Assembly (NCBI GenBank): GCA_002451695.1
Contig: DKDC01000021.1
Location: forward strand, 29,226-48,964
DNA: 19,739 nucleotides
From: Prevotellaceae bacterium UBA6858
Lineage (GTDB): Bacteria > Bacteroidota > Bacteroidia > Bacteroidales > Bacteroidaceae
Reading direction: 5' to 3'
Part shown: positions 1 through 7,272 of the stretch, piece after piece
Position numbering within the stretch: the stretch's first letter is position 1
Layout of the letters: each line of letters opens with the position of its first letter
Program-made: the position numbers and the translations under genes
Notes under the pieces: generated by a model
Database searches by the model: none
What the model was told of the DNA's origin: nothing
The model's input: the letters and a program-made list of their open reading frames with translations, nothing else

Positions 1-20
1 ACATCAGACATAATTTTTGC
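1..20. repeat. Edge fragment of a 21-bp-period dyad repeat array
   Basis: Bases 1-12 read ACATCAGACATA, which is the repeat unit TACATCAGACATA lacking its first T because the window starts there. It is followed by the 8-base spacer ATTTTTGC. The reverse complement, TATGTCTGATGT(A), equals the first unit of the array at 14017. The next 21-bp step shows no further unit, so this is the end of an array lying mostly outside the window. It sits downstream of the stop codon of the minus-strand regulator gene. Bases 21-111 hold nothing else I recognise. Confidence 0.6.
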
Positions 21-111
21 CTTTGCAAACAGTTGGTAAACAATAACTTACAAAGAAATCTTGAAGTGTGTGCAACTTTTTGCAAATCAGATGCTTAATG
101 GAATTTGCCCT

Positions 112-1101
112 TTACTTGCTGTTGCGTCTTGAGTTTTTTGCCTTAACCTCGTCAAGGTTTACAAGTTTGTTTACGATTGCGTATATTGTTAGTCCTGAAA
201 TTGAATGAATGTTGAGCTTGCGCGAAATGTTCTTGCGGTGGGTGAGTACGGTGTTGAGCGAAATAAACAGGTTTTCCGCAATTTCCTTGTTTGTCATACC
301 CTTTACGGCACACGCCAGAACCTCCTTTTCCCTCGCGCTTAGCTCTTCCTTTTCGTTTTCCTTGCCGGCAATTTTCTCGCCGTGGTGCACGCCTGCATTT
401 TTCAGTTCAAGTTTTGTTATTGCAGGAATAAACAGTTTGTTTTCCACGGCACAGTGGGTGGCGAGGTCGTCTTCGCAGGTGTATATGTTGAACACCACAT
501 CGTTCAGGAAGTTGATGTTTGCCGCCGGCACGCCATATTTTACGAGCAGGTTTTTTAGTTCCTTGAGTTTTGACTCAATGGCGTCGTGTCCCCTTAGGTA
601 CATTTCTATTTCCTTTGATGCCGGTCCGCCCTCGTCCGCAGCCGGAACACCGTTAAGCCTGTTGTTTACGTACGGGAATATGCGGTTGTTCTCAAACTGC
701 ATATGCTTGCGCACCTCGGCGGTATAGGCATCATAGAATTGCAGTATTAGGAACGCCACTTCGTTTTTCTCGGAACAGTCCACCGCCTCAATGAGCTTGC
801 GGCGTATCTTGGGGAACTGGAAGTTGAGGAAGTAGTCGTGCGCGTTGCGCAGATAGTCCATAAGCGCCGGCACTTTTATTTTGTCAACAAACAGTGCCGC
901 GCATTCCTCACCATGCTTAATGAAATTGGCTACGGCAATGAATGTTCCCGTGTCCACGCCGTTAGCCTCGCAAACTTCCCTTACGGTGTGTTCGCCAACA
1001 CCAAGGGGGATGCAGAAACGGCTCAGTGCCTGCAAGACTTTGGGCTCATAGCGTATCACGTCCCACATCAGGGCATTCTCGTTAAAGTATATGCTCGACA
1101 T
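112..1101 (-). CDS. LuxR-type transcriptional regulator with ScdA/RIC-like and hemerythrin-like sensor domains
   Basis: A 329-residue cytoplasmic protein with no signal peptide or membrane segment. Residues about 18-60 resemble the short N-terminal domain of the iron-sulfur repair proteins ScdA/YtfE (DUF542), though the usual Cys-Cys pair is not seen. Residues about 80-230 form a hemerythrin-like four-helix bundle with the expected diiron ligand pattern: H88, H133 with E137 (HxxxE), H172, H216 with E220 (HxxxE). Residues about 254-318 are a LuxR/GerE helix-turn-helix, beginning LSAREKEVL and including GMTNKEIAENLFIS. Known hemerythrin-like domains bind O2, NO or iron, so this is probably a redox, NO or iron responsive regulator; which ligand is not visible. 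It is transcribed divergently from the porin-imelysin-dihaem operon, its most likely target. Start ATG at 1101 follows a plausible promoter at 1132-1160. Confidence 0.85.
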   Translation of the reverse strand: MSSIYFNENALMWDVIRYEPKVLQALSRFCIPLGVGEHTVREVCEANGVDTGTFIAVANFIKHGEECAALFVDKIKVPALMDYLRNAHDYFLNFQFPKIRRKLIEAVDCSEKNEVAFLILQFYDAYTAEVRKHMQFENNRIFPYVNNRLNGVPAADEGGPASKEIEMYLRGHDAIESKLKELKNLLVKYGVPAANINFLNDVVFNIYTCEDDLATHCAVENKLFIPAITKLELKNAGVHHGEKIAGKENEKEELSAREKEVLACAVKGMTNKEIAENLFISLNTVLTHRKNISRKLNIHSISGLTIYAIVNKLVNLDEVKAKNSRRNSK

Positions 1102-1131
1102 AAATCCAAATACCGTTGATTAAAACGTGTG

Positions 1132-1160
1132 CAAAATAAACGATTTTTTTTGTATCGCAA
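1132..1160 (-). promoter_or_regulatory. Candidate promoter of the hemerythrin/LuxR regulator
   Basis: On the minus strand a TTG (1160-1158) is followed after 19 bases by TATTTTG (1138-1132), one base short of the Bacteroidetes -7 consensus TAnnTTTG. It would give a leader of roughly 25 bases before the ATG at 1101. Confidence 0.4.
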
Positions 1161-1173
1161 GCTCACTATATGG

Positions 1174-1278
1174 GGGTATTTTGTTGTCAGCCTGTGGGTA
1201 TTTGCCAATTGGGGAAATTTTTAAACGCACTTTCGGCGTTCCCCCGCGTGCAGCGGTTTTTACCTACAGGTGGGTATT
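1174..1278 (+). promoter_or_regulatory. Three GGGTATT direct repeats in the divergent promoter region
   Basis: GGGTATT occurs at 1174-1180, 1196-1202 and 1272-1278. The first two are 22 bases apart, about two helical turns, and the third overlaps the -33 TTG of the porin promoter. The placement between two divergent promoters fits regulator binding sites, but no binding consensus for this regulator is known to me, so the role is inference. Confidence 0.3.
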
Positions 1279-1307
1279 GTTGGCGTTTTGGGGCGGTTAT
1301 ACTTTTG
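1277..1307 (+). promoter_or_regulatory. Promoter of the porin-imelysin-dihaem operon
   Basis: A -33 TTG at 1277-1279 is followed after 20 bases by TACTTTTG at 1300-1307, a full match to the Bacteroidetes -7 box TAnnTTTG. It predicts a leader of about 20 bases before the ATG at 1335. It also rules out the longer open frame starting at 1170, which would begin upstream of the promoter. Confidence 0.65.
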
Positions 1308-1334
1308 CACCCGAAAACAAAACCAATCAGAGTA

Positions 1335-2678
1335 ATGGCGACAAACTTAAAAACAACGGCAGGAATTGCGCTTGGCACAATGCTCTTTTGCGTAATGCCC
1401 GCAGGTGCAGGTGCGCAGGACTATTCCGCAGCGGACAGTGTGCAAAACCATGTAAAGGGCAACCGCCTTAGCATAGGCGGTTATGGAGAGGCAGCCTATA
1501 CAAGGAATTTTTACAGCGACAACGTTTTTCGTTACAGCAATCCTCAAAAATACAAGAACGACCCTTCGCACGGACGCTTTGACATTCCCCACGCCGTGAT
1601 ATATATTGGCTATGATTTCGGCAAAGGCTGGAGCATGGGGTCGGAAATAGAGTTTGAGCATACCGGCACAGGCACGTCGCAGGAAAAGGAATTCACCGAA
1701 GGTGGTGAATGGGAGCAGGAAGTGGAAAAAGGCGGCGAAGTGGAGCTGGAGCAGTTCTGGCTTCAGAAAACCTTTTTCCCGGAACTGAACGTAAGGGCCG
1801 GGCATATAGTTGTACCCGTTGGGCTGACCAACGCCCGCCACGAGCCGCTTAATTATTTTACTGTTTACCGCCCCGAGGGCGAAGCCACAATATTGCCTTG
1901 CACATGGCACGACACGGGCATCAGCATTTGGGGACGCTCCGGCGACTTCAGGTATGAGGTGCAAATGGTGGCCGGGCTTGACGCTTTTCTGTTCAACCGC
2001 GAAAACTGGATACAGAAAGGCGCAGGTTCTCCCTATGAGTTCAAGGTTGCCAACAAATACGGTTTTGCCGCAAGGATAGACAACTACACAATTCCCGGAT
2101 TGCGTTTGGGATTGAGCGGTTATCTTGGCAGGGCGATGCACAACTCCTTCCCGCACGAACTTGAAGGAAAGGACGAAAACAATAATACGAAAACCTATGA
2201 CAAGATAAAAGGGAATGTGGCGGTAGGCTCGTTCGACTTTACTTTCAACAAATACAATGTCGTGGCACGCGGAAACGTTGACTACGGCTATGTGGGCAAC
2301 GCTGCCGTGATTAGCGACATAAAGCGCAATAACGCTGCCAACAGTGCGCCCTATCAGAAAACTCCTGTGGGAAAGAACGCCATATCTGTAGGCGTTGAAG
2401 CCGGCTATGACGTGTTTTCGCAAATTGAGGGCTTGCGCAGCAAGGAGCAGAAGCTGTATGTGTTCGGTCATTACGAATATTATAATTCCTATATGCCTTC
2501 CAAACAGCAGCCTCCCTATGAATACACAAAAAAGATACGGGTGGCGTGCGGCTTGAACTATTACCCAATCCCGCAGATAGCCGTAAAAGCGGAATATTCA
2601 AAACGCTTTTTGCGCTCGCAGTATAACAATGAACCGTCTGTGTCTTTGGGCGTGGCATACGAAGGGTTCTTCCTTTGA
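1335..2678 (+). CDS. Outer-membrane beta-barrel porin, first gene of an iron/redox operon
   Basis: A 447-residue protein. The ATG at 1335 is preferred because it gives a clean signal peptide (hydrophobic stretch, then AGAGAQ as the likely cleavage region) and lies just after the predicted promoter. The mature part is rich in alternating aromatic and polar residues typical of barrel strands, starts with LSIGGYGEAAYTRNF, and ends in an aromatic-rich ...SLGVAYEGFFL, as outer-membrane barrels do. Segments such as GYDFGKGWSMGSEIEFEH and VRAGHIVVPVGLTNARHEP resemble the phosphate-selective porin O/P-like family in Bacteroidetes. Substrate specificity cannot be read from the sequence. Only 34 A-rich bases separate it from the imelysin gene, so it is probably co-transcribed and may supply the outer-membrane channel for that system. 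Confidence 0.8.
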   Translation: MATNLKTTAGIALGTMLFCVMPAGAGAQDYSAADSVQNHVKGNRLSIGGYGEAAYTRNFYSDNVFRYSNPQKYKNDPSHGRFDIPHAVIYIGYDFGKGWSMGSEIEFEHTGTGTSQEKEFTEGGEWEQEVEKGGEVELEQFWLQKTFFPELNVRAGHIVVPVGLTNARHEPLNYFTVYRPEGEATILPCTWHDTGISIWGRSGDFRYEVQMVAGLDAFLFNRENWIQKGAGSPYEFKVANKYGFAARIDNYTIPGLRLGLSGYLGRAMHNSFPHELEGKDENNNTKTYDKIKGNVAVGSFDFTFNKYNVVARGNVDYGYVGNAAVISDIKRNNAANSAPYQKTPVGKNAISVGVEAGYDVFSQIEGLRSKEQKLYVFGHYEYYNSYMPSKQQPPYEYTKKIRVACGLNYYPIPQIAVKAEYSKRFLRSQYNNEPSVSLGVAYEGFFL

Positions 2679-2712
2679 CAAAACGTAACAACAAATCAAA
2701 ATACAAAAACAG

Positions 2713-3981
2713 ATGAACAATTTGAAAAAGATTCCCGCACTTTTGCTTTGCTGTGCGGCATTTGCATTCGGCTTTTCGTCGTGCAGCGACGACAATGGAA
2801 GCAACGGAGGTTCAAGCGAAAAGAAAGAGCTGATGAGCCAGGTGCTCACGCAATATGTAAACAACACCGTTTACACCACCTATGCAAAACTTGCCGATGA
2901 AACGAACAACCTTTATGGCAAGTTGAGGGCGGCGAAAAACAAGATGGTGGCTGATCCAAGCACTTTGAAACAAGAGGATATTGACGAAATTTGCGAGACA
3001 TTCATTAAGGCGCGTGCGTATTACGAGGAAAGCGAGGGCTTTCTTTATGGCGCAGCCACAGATTTCGGTGTTGACCCGCACATCGACACTTGGCCTTTGG
3101 CTGTAACGACATTGGCAGGTCAGCTTTCAAACAAAAACCACATGGCAATAATGAGCGGCGATGACGATGACGCTATAGCTTTTGCCGGCAGCAGCCTCGG
3201 TCAGGAACTTCTCGGCTTCCACGGAATAGAGTTCATTATTTTCCGTAACGGAGCTAACCGCACGGTGGCGGATTTCCTTGGCGAGGAGCAGGATCCGGCG
3301 TTCAAGAGCTTGAATGCCCATATTACGGGCAAGGAGGAGCTTATTTACGCCACGGCAGTTGCGGGAGACCTTCGCGACAGGTGTTGGCAGCTTGAAGTTT
3401 CCTGGAATGAAAACGCCCCGCAGGCTCACGTGGACCGCGTGGAAGAGCTTGAACTTCCTTACACCGTGAGCGGCGGCTCCTATTCCTACGGAAAGAATAT
3501 GCTTCAGGTAGGAAAAGCCGGCAGCACTTATGTAACGTTGCAGGAGGCTATGGTTACGATAATCAAGTCGGGATGCGAGAATATTTGCGACGAGGTGGCA
3601 AATGTTAAGATCGGCAACCCCTACGGCAACGGCAAAGAACCGGACCCCAACTATATAGAGTCGCCTTACAGCCAGCGTTCTTTCATCGACTTCAAGGATA
3701 ATATTATAAGCATACAGAACTCTCTTTACGGCGGACGTCCTGAAAACCGCGACCAAAGCAAGTCGGTTATCCAGTACATGAAGGTGCATAATTACAGTGG
3801 TCTGGCAAAACTTGAAAGCGACATGACGGCAGCAATCCAGGCTCTGGAAACTTGTCAGAACTCCCTGACAGGCGGCTTTGTAAACAACATCAAAGACCCG
3901 CTCGTCGGCAAGGCGCAGCTTGCGGTACAGGCTCTTGACGATGACTTGAACAACGCGGCGGACTGGTTTGCAAAACAATAA
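2713..3981 (+). CDS. Imelysin-family (peptidase M75-like) lipoprotein
   Basis: A 422-residue protein with a lipoprotein signal peptide ending FSSC (Cys24) and an acidic SDDN directly after the cysteine. The body is largely helical and carries the family's GxHxxE signature: G168, H170 and E173 in GFHGIEFIIF. Imelysin proteins (related to IrpA, ICMP and EfeO) are envelope proteins of iron-regulated uptake systems; despite the peptidase name, most are thought to bind metal rather than cleave protein. Internal acidic segments such as GDDDDAIAF could help metal binding, which is inference. It lies second in a porin-imelysin-dihaem operon, a grouping consistent with iron handling. The length is normal for the family and the frame is intact. 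Confidence 0.88.
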   Translation: MNNLKKIPALLLCCAAFAFGFSSCSDDNGSNGGSSEKKELMSQVLTQYVNNTVYTTYAKLADETNNLYGKLRAAKNKMVADPSTLKQEDIDEICETFIKARAYYEESEGFLYGAATDFGVDPHIDTWPLAVTTLAGQLSNKNHMAIMSGDDDDAIAFAGSSLGQELLGFHGIEFIIFRNGANRTVADFLGEEQDPAFKSLNAHITGKEELIYATAVAGDLRDRCWQLEVSWNENAPQAHVDRVEELELPYTVSGGSYSYGKNMLQVGKAGSTYVTLQEAMVTIIKSGCENICDEVANVKIGNPYGNGKEPDPNYIESPYSQRSFIDFKDNIISIQNSLYGGRPENRDQSKSVIQYMKVHNYSGLAKLESDMTAAIQALETCQNSLTGGFVNNIKDPLVGKAQLAVQALDDDLNNAADWFAKQ

Positions 3982-4003
3982 TCATACATATATCTTCAAG
4001 ATT

Positions 4004-4034
4004 ACGGTATTGGGGACAAAATTCCCGATACTGT
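4004..4034 (+). terminator. Intercistronic hairpin between imelysin and di-haem genes
   Basis: An inverted repeat pairs GTATTGGGGA (4007-4016) with TTCCCGATAC (4022-4031) around the loop CAAAA, with two G-U pairs; the stem can extend outward by up to three pairs. It is followed by GTTCTTGTT rather than a pure T-run. It could act as a weak attenuator or an mRNA-stabilising element that makes the downstream di-haem gene less abundant than the imelysin gene. No promoter box was seen in the 96-base gap. Confidence 0.45.
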
Positions 4035-4077
4035 TCTTGTTAAAAGGAAAATAACTGATATAAAACAAACATAAACG

Positions 4078-5754
4078 ATGAAACTTAGAAAACTATGCGT
4101 TTTCGCTTTTGCCGGCATTGTGGGCATGGGACTGTTTTCGTGTAGCGATGACAACAACGGCGGCGGTGGAAATTCCGGGACTGACGCGGATTATGTAGGG
4201 GAAGCCGTGGGGAATTTTTCAAAGGAAGAATGGTATCCCGGCGGCGAACTCGGGACTACGGACAATGTTTCCGCCGGTTGCTACGAAGACGAAACACCCG
4301 CCACGGAGCAGTTGGGGCTTATGAGCGAGTTCAAAAAGGGCGAAGCCTTGTTCGAGCGCAATTTCAACAGCAACACCGCGCCTTTTAACGGTCTCGGTCC
4401 CGCCGCTTTGAGAAAGTCATGCCTTGACTGCCATCCGGGCTACGGACACGGAAAACGCCAGGAGGGCAAATACCGCTCGGTGTTCGGCAACGGTTATCTG
4501 CTTGCAATTTACACCCCTGAAGATGGTGCGAACAGCAATGACGGAAATTATATCACGGAAGTAACAGGAATGCCCCAGACATTGGCAACAACACCGTTCC
4601 TGCCCCCTATAGACGAGAGCCGGATTACCATAGAGTGGAAAAACGTTACGGCAATGGAGAGCGGTCTTGCGATGCGTTTTCCGGATAATGGCGAGGCTTT
4701 CGAACTTACATATCCCGAGGTGAACATCCCAAAAGAGGCGTTCAACACATACCCCCAGCCCGACAATATCGCCGTGCGTTTGGAATCGACGATAGGCGTT
4801 ATAGGAACAGGGTTGCTTGATGCCATACCCGAAGACTCGCTAAAAGCGCAGTATGCCGCCGAGGCGCAGTATGTTGAATTGAACCCGAAGTTTTGGAACA
4901 AGGATGCGAACGATTGGGCTGATGGCGCATGGTACACTCTTGCAGACGGTAAGAAGGCTATAAAGCGTTTTACATACGCCCTTACACGCGCCTCGCTGCA
5001 GGACGGTCCGGGAGCGAACGCAATATGGAACATCACAAATGTTTCGCGTAGCGACCGCCCCTATCTCTACACAACGGATGCCTGGGCAGAGGCTATGTCG
5101 AAAAATCCGTCGGTGATAAGTGCCATAAAGGCCGACCCGAATTCCCCGTATCATGCAGACGGTACGGACGAGGGCATTGCCAATGCGGTAAAGACGCTCC
5201 TTTCCCCCAAGACCAACCAGTTCAACAACGGCATTCATAATTTCTCTCCCGAAATGTCGGACGACAGCTTCTATGCGTTCTTGGTGTGGCATCGCGGTTT
5301 GTCGATACCGCGTGCGCGAAACCTGAACGACAAGGAGGTGCAACGCGGCAAGAAGATTTTCAACCAGATAGGCTGCACCACCTGCCACCGTCCGTCATGG
5401 ACAACAGGCGAGGACAACTATTGGGCGCCGGCTTCAATAGGCGGACGTCCGTTGCCGAAATACCCCAACCAGAAAATATTCCCATACAGCGATATGTTGC
5501 AGCACAGGCTTCACATGGTGAATGACATACATGGCTCATGGTGCCGCACCACACCGCTTTGGGGACGCGGACTGTCGCTTGCAAACACCGGCGCGGAGGA
5601 GCGTATGCACGACTGCCGCGCAAAGAACGAGGTGGAGGCCATTATGTGGCACGCTTACAGCAAGAAGAGCGATGCTTACGAGTCGGCTTTCAAATTCTAC
5701 AATCTGAAGAAGCGCGACCGCGATGCGGTTGTCAAATTCCTGAGGTCTATCTAA
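4078..5754 (+). CDS. Di-haem oxidoreductase (DUF1111/DHOR family) lipoprotein
   Basis: A 558-residue protein with a lipoprotein signal peptide (LFSC, Cys22) followed by acidic SDDNN. Two c-type haem sites are visible: C115-x-x-C118-H119 (CLDCH) and C433-x-x-C436-H437 (CTTCH). Surrounding blocks match the family: GLGPAALRKSCLDCHPG, the second haem after RGKKIFNQIG, then RTTPLWGRGL and HDCRAKNEVEAIMWH near the C terminus. The family is described as putative di-haem thiol oxidoreductase or peroxidase. It often neighbours imelysin genes in iron-regulated loci, as here. Unusual points are C489 in WCRTTP and C513 in HDCRA, both inside conserved blocks, where I recall the common forms as WRTPP and HDGRA. 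Haem attachment requires cytochrome c maturation outside the cytoplasm. Last gene of the operon; a strong terminator follows. Confidence 0.88.
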   Translation: MKLRKLCVFAFAGIVGMGLFSCSDDNNGGGGNSGTDADYVGEAVGNFSKEEWYPGGELGTTDNVSAGCYEDETPATEQLGLMSEFKKGEALFERNFNSNTAPFNGLGPAALRKSCLDCHPGYGHGKRQEGKYRSVFGNGYLLAIYTPEDGANSNDGNYITEVTGMPQTLATTPFLPPIDESRITIEWKNVTAMESGLAMRFPDNGEAFELTYPEVNIPKEAFNTYPQPDNIAVRLESTIGVIGTGLLDAIPEDSLKAQYAAEAQYVELNPKFWNKDANDWADGAWYTLADGKKAIKRFTYALTRASLQDGPGANAIWNITNVSRSDRPYLYTTDAWAEAMSKNPSVISAIKADPNSPYHADGTDEGIANAVKTLLSPKTNQFNNGIHNFSPEMSDDSFYAFLVWHRGLSIPRARNLNDKEVQRGKKIFNQIGCTTCHRPSWTTGEDNYWAPASIGGRPLPKYPNQKIFPYSDMLQHRLHMVNDIHGSWCRTTPLWGRGLSLANTGAEERMHDCRAKNEVEAIMWHAYSKKSDAYESAFKFYNLKKRDRDAVVKFLRSI

Positions 5755-5778
5755 AGTAGGGGGATTTAGATAAAAATG

Positions 5779-5819
5779 AAACAGTCATGGCGAAAAAATC
5801 CGTCATGACTGTTTTTTTT
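5779..5819 (+). terminator. Rho-independent terminator after the di-haem gene
   Basis: AACAGTCATG (5779-5788) and its continuation pair with CATGACTGTT (ending 5813), giving a stem of about 13 pairs around an A-rich loop. A run of eight T residues follows at 5812-5819. It lies 24 bases after the stop codon and ends the porin-imelysin-dihaem operon. Confidence 0.88.
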
Positions 5820-5866
5820 GTTTGCATTTTAGTTTTATCGTGAGACGTTGGTTGCTGGCGCGAAAA

Positions 5867-5950
5867 GACATTTGATATAGAAAAAACTATGTCCGATGTA
5901 GTTTTTCCTACGTCCTATGTAGTTCAAATTATATCAGACATAATTTTGAC
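5867..5950. repeat. 21-bp-period array of four dyad units (convergent intergenic region)
   Basis: Four 13-base units each followed by an 8-base spacer: GACATTTGATATA (5867-5879) + GAAAAAAC; TATGTCCGATGTA (5888-5900) + GTTTTTCC; TACGTCCTATGTA (5909-5921) + GTTCAAAT; TATATCAGACATA (5930-5942) + ATTTTGAC. Most units have two half sites (TAYRTC / GAYRTA) around one base, like a site for a dimeric protein. The period is exactly 21 bases throughout. Reverse-complemented, the order of units matches the array at 14017-14100. It lies between the 3' ends of the di-haem gene and the L-serine ammonia-lyase gene, bracketed by their terminators. Confidence 0.8.
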
Positions 5951-5972
5951 GGCATATAAGCGGCTGTAAACC

Positions 5973-6031
5973 AAAACGATAACAAATTTGTTTGTGGTGC
6001 GCTTATGCTGCTGAAATTCAATTTGTTATCG
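5973..6031 (-). terminator. Candidate terminator of the L-serine ammonia-lyase operon
   Basis: A 12-base perfect inverted repeat, CGATAACAAATT (5977-5988) with AATTTGTTATCG (6020-6031), separated by 31 bases. Read on the minus strand, the hairpin comes 21 bases after the stop codon and is followed by TTTTGGTTT. The stem is A/T-rich and the loop long, so efficiency is uncertain. Confidence 0.5.
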
Positions 6032-6052
6032 AATAATGACGAAGTGCTTTGC

Positions 6053-7261
6053 TCAGTTGTGCGTTATGGCCAGTCCGCCTTCACTTGTCTCTTTGTAAAG
6101 CGAGGGAAGGTCGTGTCCTGTTTGCTTCATCACTTCAACCACGCGGTCGAACGACACGCTGTGCACACCGTCGGTGAACGAGGAGTAAAGGTTAGAGTCC
6201 AAGGCGCGCAGTGCGGCATAGGCATTCCGCTCGATGCACGGAATTTGCACAAGGCCGCACACAGGGTCGCAGGTCATTCCGAGATGATGCTCCAAGCCCA
6301 TTTCCGCAGCATATTCAATTTGCGAAAGGCTTCCGCCAAAAAGTTGGCTCGCCGCTGCCGCCGCCATTGCGCACGCCACACCGACTTCGCCCTGACAGCC
6401 GACTTCCGCTCCCGATATAGAGGCGTTTTCCTTTACAATGTTGCCGAAAAGTCCGGCTGTGGCGAGCGCACGCAAAATGCGCGTGTCCATGAACTCTTTT
6501 GTGTTCTGCAAATGATAGAGCACTGCCGGCAGAACGCCGCACGAGCCGCAGGTGGGCGCGGTTACTATGACGTGCCCCGAAGCGTTCTCTTCTGAAACGG
6601 CGAGGGCGTATGCAAAGGTCAGCCCTTGCGATTCGAGGGACGGCTTAAGCCCTTTCGACTTCACGTAGAACTTGGTGGCCTTGCGTTGCAGGTGGAGCGG
6701 GCCGGGAAGAACTTCCTCTTCGGCAAGTCCGCGCTTTATGCTTTCTTTCATCTTTTCCCACACCTCTGCAAGATAGTCCCAAAGGCCGGAATCCTCGTTG
6801 CGTTGCACGTATTCCCAATAGTGCAGTCCGTTGCTGATGCAGTATTCCATGATGTCCTTCATGTGGGTGTGGGGATATATGTCGGGATTTCCGTTGCCGA
6901 GAAACTTGGGCGTTTCCTCTTTTAGCGACCCGCCGCCGACGCTGTAAACTGTCCAAGAGTCTATGAAGTTGCCGTTTTCGTCGCTGGCGTCAATCTTCAT
7001 CGCGTTCGGGTGGAAAGGCAGGAACTTCTTGGGTTGCCAATTGATTACGGTTTCAACCCCGGCATGGTGGAATATGTCGGTAATGGCCTTGTCCGTAAGG
7101 TGTCCTTTGCCTGTTGCCGCCAAGCTTCCGTAGAGGGTTATGGCGGCGCGGCGTGTGTCTGGCACGTTTTTCAGAAAGATTTCGGCGGCAAACGACGGAC
7201 CCATTGTGTGGCTTGATGACGGCCCGTGCCCGATTTTGTAGATTTCTTTTATTGTCCTCAT
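6053..7261 (-). CDS. sdaA: L-serine ammonia-lyase (iron-sulfur L-serine dehydratase), single-chain type
   Basis: A 402-residue cytoplasmic enzyme that converts L-serine to pyruvate and ammonia with a [4Fe-4S] cluster. The N terminus reads IGHGPSSSHTMGP, the hallmark of the beta domain. The alpha domain has TAPTCGSCGVLPAV (C238, C241), GCQGEVGVACAM (C289) and CDPVCGLVQIPCIERN (C331, C335, C342); by family knowledge C289, C331 and C342 are the expected cluster ligands. Both domains are fused in one chain, and the length is normal for single-chain forms. The C terminus ends in LAITHN, without the terminal cysteine used by some relatives to cap the cluster. It is the last gene of a minus-strand operon, 11 bases after the glycosylase stop. 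The enzyme would be oxygen sensitive, fitting an anaerobe. Confidence 0.95.
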   Translation of the reverse strand: MRTIKEIYKIGHGPSSSHTMGPSFAAEIFLKNVPDTRRAAITLYGSLAATGKGHLTDKAITDIFHHAGVETVINWQPKKFLPFHPNAMKIDASDENGNFIDSWTVYSVGGGSLKEETPKFLGNGNPDIYPHTHMKDIMEYCISNGLHYWEYVQRNEDSGLWDYLAEVWEKMKESIKRGLAEEEVLPGPLHLQRKATKFYVKSKGLKPSLESQGLTFAYALAVSEENASGHVIVTAPTCGSCGVLPAVLYHLQNTKEFMDTRILRALATAGLFGNIVKENASISGAEVGCQGEVGVACAMAAAAASQLFGGSLSQIEYAAEMGLEHHLGMTCDPVCGLVQIPCIERNAYAALRALDSNLYSSFTDGVHSVSFDRVVEVMKQTGHDLPSLYKETSEGGLAITHN

Positions 7262-7272
7262 AGCTTTGGGTA

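Noticed and set aside
1347..2471. Long minus-strand open frame (374 codons) opposite the porin gene
   Set aside because: Antisense shadow of a protein with signal peptide and barrel features; no domain or promoter.
3127..3978. Minus-strand open frame opposite the imelysin gene
   Set aside because: Shadow of a gene with a clear GxHxxE motif and lipoprotein signal.
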